Assembly: GCA_037176885.1 (NCBI GenBank) | Contig: JAWWNJ010000066.1 | Span: forward strand, 1,302,001-1,366,000 | Source of the DNA: Favolaschia claudopus | Taxonomy: Eukaryota; Basidiomycota; Agaricomycetes; Agaricales; Mycenaceae | Direction: 5' to 3' | DNA: 64,000 nucleotides | Shown here: piece after piece, positions 55,793 to 64,000 of the stretch | Layout: every line of letters begins with the position of its first letter | Numbering within the stretch: the first letter of the stretch is position 1 | Translations under genes and position numbers: made by a program | Notes under the pieces: generated by a model | The model's database searches: none | Told to the model about the DNA's origin: nothing | The model's input: only the letters and a program-made list of their open reading frames with translations

Positions 55793-57263
55793 TCAAAAAC
55801 CGAAGTGCTCTACCCTATGGTCAACGAATGGAACTCGATACACCAAGCTACCTGAACGCCGATAAGCTGTATAAATAGTAGGACTGCTTCCCCAGTTATG
55901 CATGAAATTAAGCACACAATCTTCTGAGAAAGTCCCTACAGGTTTGCATAGTGCGCGCTTTGCTTCGTCCATCCACACGTCGACGCCGACGAAGATGCTG
56001 TTCAAGAGCGGGCACAGATGTTCACCTTCATCAGGGACGGTTTCCGCCAGCGCGATGAAGGTCGCTCTGCAAGACGATTGCAGATCGAGAACGGTGAGAC
56101 GAGGGAATCTTCGGAGTATCGCCTTGAACGTATCGTTGTTGCAGACATTCATACTCAACGACAACGAGGTAACGGTGGATGGGACACCAAACATCAGGTA
56201 GTCCGCCTGCGCGTCCCAACCACGATACTCCACGGTCTGGAGCATCGGCGTGTCCAATACCGTCAGCATCCTGGCCATAGTGCGATCCACACCGTCCGCC
56301 CGGAGGTGTAAGAGAGCAGGCAAACGACATCTGCGACCAGCGTCCGCGAACACGTTGGCAGGAAAAACGATAAAATGCGCGCAATCCAAATGAAGGTGGG
56401 TGAGAGCGGTACAAGTGACGAGCACGCTGTTTATCACGCTCCAAGCGATAGGGGGACGCGGGTTGGGCACAGAGCCAAATCGCAAGCGTAGGAGGGAAGA
56501 TAGATCCGTTGCAGGGGTTATCCAAGAGGACGAATGTCGTATAGACAAGGTTGTCAAGCGAGAATGAGGCAAGACGGCCGGCATCATCGAGAGGTTCTCC
56601 ATCGGCAGCGTATGGACCCGGCGGAATTCAAGGGTACGGACGCTAGTACTGGAGGAACAGGCCAGCCAATTGAGCACGCCAGCAGACCACTCAAGCCCAT
56701 TGTTGTAGAGTGAAATCCGATGCCAGCGGTCTGCGACGGAGTCGATGACAGGCGCAATGCCAGGGAAATTGTCTTTGAAGGAAGCAGCCTGAATTGCAGT
56801 GAACCCAGTCGAGAAATGTAGGTGCAGTTCTCGTTTCGCCGACCTATCGAACCAGTCCGCAAGTTCTTCTGAGGTCGAGAGTCGATCGATGAAGACGGCA
56901 TCCCAGAACCTCGCGTCCGTTTCGATAAGGTCTCGCCAGCTACGGTTGACCGCAATGAATTTCAGAAGCTCCCATCTGTAACACCCAGGTCGATCTTCGA
57001 ACGATTTACGGGCAAGAATCAAAATTTCGCTCATTATCTCGCTCGGCAAGCGTTTACTGGGATCGCCCTGAATATCAAAGAAAATTTGTGTGTCAACTGA
57101 AATTGAAAGTATGTGCAGCGAACGCAGAACGCACGGCTGATTTTGGCCTCAATTCTGGGCAAGAGGCGCCCGCTAGTCTTTAAGGGAGGTCAGCACAGTG
57201 ATATTAAGATAATAACCAGTGATGAAGGTCGACTCACTTGAGGCGCTTTCGCCTTCCTTTCAT
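55793..57263 (-). CDS. F-box protein with leucine-rich region
   Basis: Exons 57238-57263, 57135-57177 and 55793-57067 give 447 aa in frame. The small upstream exons (MKGRRKRL..., then AGASCPELRPKSA) supply the only in-frame ATG. The large exon alone opens at LPSEIM. The F-box reads KRLPSEIMSEILILAR...ELLKFIAVNRSWRDLIETDARFWDAVFID. Leucine-rich repeats follow (LTTLSIRHSS, LTHLHLDCAHF, LTVLDLQSS). It is a likely SCF substrate receptor. The two upstream exons are less certain than the main one. Confidence 0.75.
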
Positions 57264-57573
57264 CGAGACCGTTATGTGGCGCGACGACTCTACGTTGGTA
57301 TCCTTAACCTTATTATATCAAAAGGCGGAGATGTTCGCATCGGCGAAGGATTAGAAGTCTAAGCAGTTCATTTCCCGATTGATGGAACTTATCTAGAAAC
57401 TTAACGAAGATCTCCGGGCGCTAAGTCTTATTGGCTGGCTATGTGGTCACCGCGGTGCGTACAACAATTCAGTGCCATCGAACTTTAATAATAACGCGCG
57501 CAGTAATCTGTCAGCATAACCACTCCTCTTTTTCAACCACTTCTCTGTTTCATCTACTTTCCGTCCAACAACA
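57264..57573. other. divergent promoter region
   Basis: 310 bp between the F-box gene and the exonuclease gene, both reading outward. It has CT-rich leader sequence near 57530-57570 and no gene. Confidence 0.5.
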
Positions 57574-58643
57574 ATGTCGAGCCAAAATCAACACCGCGAG
57601 CCCAAGGACCCAAACCCCCACAAAGTAGATTCCTTATGACTGTAATATTCGGACGCCAATTCCTCTCCGTCTAGTTGTCTCCATATCCACTCAATACACC
57701 ACCGGTAGTTGTTAACAACGTCGACCACGCGAACACTGTCTTGGCGACCATCCTGTCTGGCTGCTTCATAGGTCTCGATGTCGAATGTGGAGTTCGCAAA
57801 ATGTCTGAAAAAGAATTGGCGTGTACTACGGCGGACGGACGTCGAAAAGTTCAACTAGCCGAGCTGGAAGCCGCCGGACCTGAAGGATATGTCGTTCCGT
57901 GGGACGACACGGGGCTCAGCATCATTCAAATCGCAACGGCGACCGATGTCTTTATATTGGACATGAAAAAAATTCGCGGTGAGTTACCAGTCTTGCACAC
58001 GAAGCGGACCTGAACAAGGAGTTAGCCGTCCCATTAGAGTTAAAGCGGATCCTCGAGGACCTCACTATATTCAAATGTGGATGCGGGGTCCAGTGCGACG
58101 GGCGGTACATCTGGGAAGACCTCCGCCTTCAAACCAGATCATTTTGCGATCTGGGATTCATGCTGCGCATCGGGGAGCCGGAGAAGTACGCAAAACTTTC
58201 AGGCAATGTCTCGTTGCAAGATTCCGTCGCGGACTGTTTGTACTTCTACCTCGATAAGACAGATAGAACCGGGCACAACTGGGGTCATGGCCTGCCTTCG
58301 CCAACGGAGGACCATTACGAGGATATGCTAAAATGTAAGTGCCCACAAAGCGTGGATTGCTTATGACTGATTATGTCGCATCGCAGACGCAGCTCTCGAC
58401 GCCCGCGCGTCGTACGACCTGTATGACCCAATCTTCGCAAGATTCGTCGCGAAAGAGCTCCACCTTGGTAGTGAATTGCCATTCGATTGGTTCGTCTTCA
58501 ACTTTATGAACGGGAAGTCGATTCGATCGCAGCTCGACGTCGACGGGATGGAATGTGGCTGGGCTTACACGGTTTGTCCGTGGTATAGAGGCGGAAAATT
58601 CTCAGGTTACTGGGGCTACTGGGATACGTCGCGTGTGTGCTGA
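57574..58643 (+). CDS. WRN-like 3'-5' exonuclease (DEDDy)
   Basis: Four exons (57574-57624, 57675-57978, 58026-58334, 58387-58643) give 306 aa in frame. Exo I is FIGLDVECG (D-x-E). IIQIATATDVFILDM follows, then Exo II around KCGCGVQCDGRYIWEDL, and Exo III YAALDARASYDLYD (Y-x3-D), the last split by an intron (T|AC). Two inserts are present: a 30-residue loop after Exo I (KKVQLAEL region) and an acidic PSPTEDHYED before Exo III. The family degrades DNA or RNA 3' ends; stand-alone WRN-type exonucleases act in DNA repair. There is no helicase or HRDC domain, as in plant and fungal single-domain members. It lies 1.8 kb from the Helitron-linked block. Confidence 0.82.
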
Positions 58644-59350
58644 AGGTCTATGTCCGTGCTATCATTTATTCGTAAAATGCGACCAGTTGGATACTTTGAA
58701 TGACCGCTTCCTATTATTGTCCTATTTCAATGCTGTTGGCTCGAATCGTATATGGTGCAGTAATATTGGTACATAAACAACACTTGTCCTTCTCTAAGCC
58801 CATAATCAATAGTGAAAATAAATAAAATCGACTTCAGAACGAGCGGGCCAACATCACCGGCCCCCGAGCATTCCGAAGTCTTGTTTTGGACAAGTGCATC
58901 CAATCCGATATTGCAGAACCATGCAAAACTGCCGAATTTACCATCTGATGTAAAAGAACCGGAAAAATGTGTCATATTCAGTAACTGACCGTAAAAGGAT
59001 AAGTGACGTCAGAATCACACACATCCCTTCAATCGGCATTACCCATCGCAAAAGTCGTGCCTGTAGTTCCTACCTCAAACCATGCATACCGATCCAAGAC
59101 AAGATAACCGACGAGTTTCCTAGCCTCGGACTCTTAGCAATCGCAATAAGGCGCCCATTGAACAGCGCGTAGAATCGAGTCACCAAATTCGGTCAGTAAA
59201 ATCAGTCATCATACTGTTCGGCATTTCACACCGCAAAAGAGGCGCACATGCGGGTGCATCTGCCAGACATGTGGTCAAAGCAACCTCGTGAGACCGCCAC
59301 ACACGACTACCAGGCAAACACGAGTTCCGGCCATTCTTCGCGGCAAACAC
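58644..59350. other. intergenic, no gene seen
   Basis: 3' flank of the exonuclease. The last part (59219-59250) contains a decayed piece of the tandem repeat that follows. Confidence 0.5.
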
Positions 59351-59700
59351 CCAATGAGCAGCTTGCAAACCCCGAGTCAGCAATCATCAGAATATTCGGC
59401 ATTCTTCACCGCAAAAGTGGTGCACCATCGCGGACGAGCGCGTGCGTCATACAAGTTCCCGAGTCAATTCTATTCCAAATATCTTGGCGATTTTCCACAA
59501 CAATGCACCCAATGAGCAACGCGCAAACCCCGAGTCAGCAATCATCAGAATGTTCGGCATTCTTCACCGCAAAAGTGGTGCACCATCGCGGACGAGCCAC
59601 GCGACATACAGGTTCCCGAGTCAATTATATTCCAAACGTCTTGGCGATTTTCCACAACAGTGCACCCAATGAGCAACGCGCAAACCCCGAGTCATCAAAA
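59351..59700. repeat. tandem repeat of about 158 bp
   Basis: Units start at 59351, 59509 and 59666 (ccaatgagca...caaaccccgagtca) at spacings of 158 and 157 bp. The third unit is cut off. A displaced piece (ttcggcattcttcaccgcaa...) lies at about 59795-59850. Unit length is not a multiple of three, so the long frame across the array changes frame and is not a gene. Confidence 0.75.
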
Positions 59701-59850
59701 TCAGGGCTAAGGGCTTGTCCGAACCTCGACAGTGGCGCAACCAGACGACCGCGAACATTCTGTCTGATGCGATTTACCGCTTCCCGATTCAATGTTCGGC
59801 ATTCTTCACCGCAAAAGTGGTGCACCATCGCGGACGAGCCACGCGACATG

Positions 59851-61613
59851 TAACGACTGGCCATTTTTGCGCGTTATATCTGGCTATTTTAAGTCAAGTG
59901 CGGCCCTAAACAACCCAACTACCCGCCACGACTATAGTCTTACTCGACTATCAATAGGAAGTCAGTACCTCTGTTGGTGACACTAAGGAGGGTCAAAGTG
60001 AGCTCCGAGCTGTTGACCGTAAAACCCATCACAGGAGAAAGGCATTATAATAATAGCCTACTGCAGTACTATGGATCTGTTCCATAACAGAACCCTCAGA
60101 AGAGTGACAAAGAGTCAAGTACTTGTGTACTACGGACTTAGACAAAGGTCTACAAGGATGTAGGAGGCGCCGCGGGGGCTATCAGAGTCAACATCAGTCA
60201 AAAGACAGATGCCGCGGGCTGCCGATTATAAATAGACGGCTGGAACAGCGGAAAGGGATCTCATACAGAAGATGCCGATGCTAGGATCAGAAGGCAGAGT
60301 TATGGCAAGACATGAGGTCTTTGACAGGAGTGATGGTGATGTGATGCTGAAGCCGGACAAGTGCGGCAACTTCATTAGAAATCTATTTCTATATTGGAGT
60401 CAGCGCGGATGACTTGGTGGCTTGATAAATTGGACAACAGACGAGCCTGTGATATTGCGAGTGAATAGGAATGTCCCAAGAATAGTCTTAGGAGTTATTA
60501 GAGGCGTTGATGGCACCACCGGAAGGGTTGCCGCCAGTGACGGATTGACGAGATCATCAATGATGGCGTTCCGCGGGCTTCCGCAATTCAGTGATTCAAC
60601 CGTGGGAGTCATAATGGCTGACTTTCTACCGTTGGATCGACAAGCCAAGAGGCTGCCGAAGGTCCGCCGGGACACCCAAATACCAATATACCATCTCTCT
60701 ACTCAATTGGATCGACATTGCTTACTCTGTACTATTTATGTGATGTATTTCTTGGCATTAGTATAAAAGGACCTGTATTTCTCGTTGAGCTGGAGGACAT
60801 CGCGCTCAGTCTATTGGACAGCGTTGGTGAACTCAGGCAGCAACGTAGAGGCATATATAAAGATATTGTCTACTCGTTTGTCTTAATAGAAATTGTGTTG
60901 AAGTTCAGTTCAAGTGTGAATCTAAGCATCGTTTCGAGAGTGTTCACCCGCGGAGGCTTTGCTTTCGAGTAGCTTTGTCGTGGCCTTAGTGTGTAAGGAA
61001 CTGCCTGCCTCTACTGCCCGCGGACTGCCTATCTCATTGTGAAGATACGTGTGCTCGAGAGTGAACTAGTATCTCCCTGAGTCTGAGGAAGAGTGGAACT
61101 GTCCATCTGCTGAAGCATTGCGTTGGGACTGCTGGCGCATAACCGGAAGAGATCTGATTAGTCCTCGTCTGAAAGGCTTGTGCTATATAAAGGAGTGTCA
61201 AAGGTTCCTGGAATTTGGAGGTTCAGGTCTATAGCGTAACTGGCGCTATAAGAATTGTGCATTCTGCCGCGGAAACTGTCTGTGGCCATTGTTTCAATCT
61301 CGCCCTGATATTCAACTGCGTTGGGTATCTTGTATCCTACCGTTTATAGTTCCTATTTTTAGGAAAGGTCCGCGGACGGAATCACTTCCATCTACGGTGT
61401 GTGAGAGCGTGTTTTTGTGCAAGGTTCTTGCTTGCAAGTCGACTTATATCCTCGTCACTGAGACATCTGGATTTCGGATCGAACCCCACGAACTCTTCGA
61501 GAGACATTTGAGTGTATCTTGTGGAGATATTTGTGTTGTAGTGTTGTGTGTGTTGGTTGATTGTGTTATATATATTTTGGTGGTAGATTCTCTGCTGCGC
61601 TATATTTAGCACT
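59851..61613. other. 1.8-kb gap without a supported gene
   Basis: Plus-strand frames at 60422-60766 and 61289-61609 are open but lack recognisable domains, splice chains or biased codon use. AT-rich parts contain TATA-like words (60850, 61180). Nothing else was identified. Confidence 0.4.
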
Positions 61614-62417
61614 TCAGTTGATATATTCAAGTGTCAGCGTTACAGCGCGTGATTTAGCCCAGGTTGGCTGTAGAATCTGAGATTTGAATTCGTTTGAAAG
61701 CAGATAAAACTCACTTGGAATACGAGATCGATGCTATGGAATGCAATGACATGGTCTTTGAAGACGAATGCCATGCCGACATGGAATTTGCGAAGCTGTC
61801 CCCCAGTCAACGACCATGAGAATAGAAGCTACAGTACCTCTCACCTCTTTGGGAACGAGTTTGATAGTTGACTCGTAAACCGAGCGTGGCATAGGATGTG
61901 CGGAGGTATGAGTAAGATATTGTATCTGATTGAAATTTAGAAATGTTAGAGAGCCAAATGAATGTCATACCATGAACGAGAGTGGTCCTAGATCAAGTAC
62001 CAATCCACGATAAGTGTATTCGATCTTGGTAAGTGACAGCTCGGTCAGACGCGTCGTATCCGGTTCTGTCTTGCCAGTTGTTCGCCACATCTCGGGGTAA
62101 ATGGAGCCTTGATGATTCTGGTTTCCCCGTCTGGCGGCACATGCCGAATCGATGGAGTAGGGGAGCCCATTTCGAGCGGGATGGTCGGAGCGGAATCGTT
62201 TGGCTTCAGCTTTAGTGGCGTCGATATCGATGCGCTCCAGTGGGAGTGGGCCGCCAGACTCGAGGATGTCGGAGAAGTAAGCAAGTAGCAGCAAGAAAGC
62301 CGCCTCTGCTTCGCGAGGACTCTGGCATGGTGAGCGATGCGGGAGATACAAAGGAAGAGGAAGATGACAAGAGACAACAAGATCAACCAACACCACGTGA
62401 CTGATCTTCTCTGTCAA
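61614..62417 (-). CDS. unknown protein, five exons
   Basis: Exons 62397-62417, 61971-62321, 61845-61925, 61715-61795 and 61614-61676 give 198 aa in frame, with four standard introns of 39-75 nt. It starts MTEKISHSPREAEAAFLLLL. An acidic middle part (LERIDIDATKAEAKRF) is followed by EYTYRGLVLDLGPLSF, then a VYESTIKLVPKE exon, and it ends LTLEYIN. The exon FHVGMAFVFKDHVIAFHSIDLVFQ is notably hydrophobic, perhaps a beta-rich core. I do not recognise a family. All junctions keep frame, which argues for a real gene. Confidence 0.55.
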
Positions 62418-62905
62418 TTACTGTAAAATTCCGTAATGGGTGTCGAAATTTGGGTTGAATTGTCCTCAAGAAATCAGAATTGGAAGTTGAATAACAGGAA
62501 TATTCAATGAATTTACCTCTTGAAGCGGGTTTCTAAGTCATCAGCAGACGGTTTTTGAGTCGGAATGCTACATAGTGAGCTGTGTCACATTAGGGCGGCT
62601 CACCATCACTTCCATCAACCGCTCGGTCGAGTTTCCCAATCCGGATAGCAAGATTCTGCTGCATAATAATTTTTCTGAATATATGGATGGTCACCGGGGC
62701 ATGCTATGACCTATATACAAGCTCCGGGAGGTTAAAAGTGTTCGTTTCCTAAAGGTCGGACGAGACACTTTGGCGGGGGACAGATCTCTTATGTCGGCGA
62801 CAGTTTTTACTATGGCCGAGGACAGTAAGCCATTTTGCAAAGAAGATAAAAAAATGTGACGCACCTTCTATCCCAGAAGACGGAACATACTGGGATGGGT
62901 CCTCG
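62418..62905. other. intergenic between divergent genes
   Basis: Shared upstream region of the unknown minus-strand gene and the plus-strand acidic/RS-type gene. No coding or repeat structure seen. Confidence 0.5.
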
Positions 62906-64000
62906 ATGACCAGGGCCGTGTCCAAGATCGCGGGAATACCAGGTTTGCGGGCGCCCCACACAATCGCAAGGCTTGCTCTTAAATCTACTCAATGGCTCAT
63001 TCAGCACTCCGCTCCTCAACTACCGCTTCGCAGGACGCGTCGTTCTACACGCTCTGTAAACACCCAGCCGGCTTCTGATAAAGAGAACCGAAGTATGTCT
63101 TCACGCGTCTCACTACTTTATTTAGCCCACGCTGACGCACCAATTTTCTCAGATAACTCGGATGGTGAACATGGTAAGGTTGTGAATTCAATCTGAGCAT
63201 CTTCTGACAATCTGAGATCTCTATCCTAGGAAAACCTCAAAAATCTCATCACAGTCGTCGTGTGGAGTCTGAAGATGAGGGTCTGTCGTCCTATTTTTTC
63301 TTCTTTTTTCATCCTACTAACATTTTCCAGATGACAGTCATCGTGAAGAGGACGACTATCAGCCAGAGCAAGCCGACAGCGACAACGACAACGACAGTGA
63401 AGCCGCCGATGCTGACAAGGACAGCGAAGCCGAAAGCGATAGGGGAAAGTGAGGAGTGGCGTGGGAGGGTTCGCAAGGCGAGCGCAAAACAGGCTATGAT
63501 AGGTGTGCTCTCCTTTTCTTTCCGCTGTCAATGGTACTAACCGAATGTCACGACCTTGCGAAGGTTCAAGCTGAAGCCGAGAAGAATGCCAAGGCGGAGA
63601 AGGCTGCGAAGGCTGCCAAGAAGAAGGCTGGTGTTGTCGTTGAGGATGCCCGTCCGCCCATCGACGATGATCATGTACGTTTTTATTACTTCAAATATTA
63701 TTCGATCTAACATTTTTCCCCCGCTGTAGTTTGCTGCACGTACCGTGGCCTACGACACAGCAGCTTGCGCAGCGCAACACCAGGGTTTCGCCCCCGGCCC
63801 AGCTTCGGGAAGACGACCGCCCAAGTCGTCGTGAAGAACATGTCTCCATCCACCCTTCACGGGGTCGCTCCGTCAGCCCTCGCCGCCGTAGCTCCCCAAT
63901 TCGGAGCCGCCAACGTACCCCGAGCCCTCGCCACCGCACCCCGAGCCCGAGCCCTCACCACCGCCGCACTGCAATCCCTCGTCAACGCGCGTCCAGCCCT
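62906..64000 (+). CDS. acidic to Ser/Arg-rich disordered protein, cut by the right edge
   Basis: Several short exons on the plus strand are followed to the window edge. The pieces are RRTRRSTRSVNTQPASDKEN, NNSDGEHGKPQKSHHSRRVESEDE, an Asp/Glu/Ser stretch (DDYQPEQADSDNDNDSEAAD), a Lys/Ala helix (AEKNAKAEKAAKAAKKKAG) and VVVEDARPPIDDDH. The last exon seems to code an SR-type region (RGRSVSPRRRSS, RTPSPRHRTPSPSP) to the edge. Another frame there is also open, so the frame is not certain. It looks like a nuclear disordered protein, possibly in RNA processing or chromatin. The first ATG (62906) is tentative. Confidence 0.55.

Noticed and set aside
59248..59853. 201-codon frame across the tandem repeat
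   Set aside because: Repeat units are read in different frames along it, so the frame is an accident of the array.

Overview
The window is genomic DNA of a filamentous basidiomycete, most likely an agaricomycete. Genes are split by many GT-AG introns of about 45-60 nt, intergenic gaps are short, and the families fit this group: DUF6533-type seven-helix proteins, several F-box proteins, GH5 glucanases, class 3 lipases, a berberine-bridge-type oxidase, a YTP1-like protein and a fungal Helitron. I rebuilt gene models by hand from frame-consistent splice junctions. Where exon lengths sum to an intact frame I say so.

Layout. 0-7.3 kb: two tRNase Z paralogues, one on the minus strand cut by the left edge, the other complete on the plus strand, with a small membrane protein and a GNAT acetyltransferase between them. 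8.1-15.5 kb: a YTP1-like membrane protein, a small zinc-cluster-like gene (copy A), an Fmp52-like NAD(P)-binding protein and a large coiled-coil protein. 15.9-24.3 kb: a secreted FAD oxidase fused to a ricin-type lectin domain, then a repeat-rich stretch with inverted repeats, a perfect 27-bp foldback and two covarying hairpins around an F-box gene. 24.4-34.1 kb: a secreted hydrolase cluster of lipase (frameshifted), GH5, lipase and GH5. 34.3-41.1 kb: a DUF6533 membrane protein, an alpha/beta hydrolase and an F-box protein.

41.6-55.8 kb is the most striking part. It is a very compact block of five gene units: a small unknown gene, a RepHel Helitron transposase split in two frames at an A8 run, a paralogue of the zinc-cluster gene (copy B), a long disordered multi-exon protein and an OB-fold-like protein. 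The gaps are about 42, 207, 19 and 374 bp, and a TTAGGG-like telomeric motif lies in the divergent promoter between the Helitron and copy B. Two F-box genes flank the block and point inward. I regard it as a candidate Helitron-linked nuclear gene module. 57.5-64 kb: a WRN-like 3'-5' exonuclease, a 158-bp tandem repeat, an unknown five-exon gene and the 5' part of an acidic to Ser/Arg-rich protein that leaves the window.

Functional links: the secreted enzymes (AA7-type oxidase, lipases, GH5 glucanases) suggest lipid use, carbohydrate oxidation or wall remodelling. The plus-strand tRNase Z paralogue keeps an open frame over ten exons but has lost most catalytic metal ligands, so it looks like a neofunctionalised pseudoenzyme.
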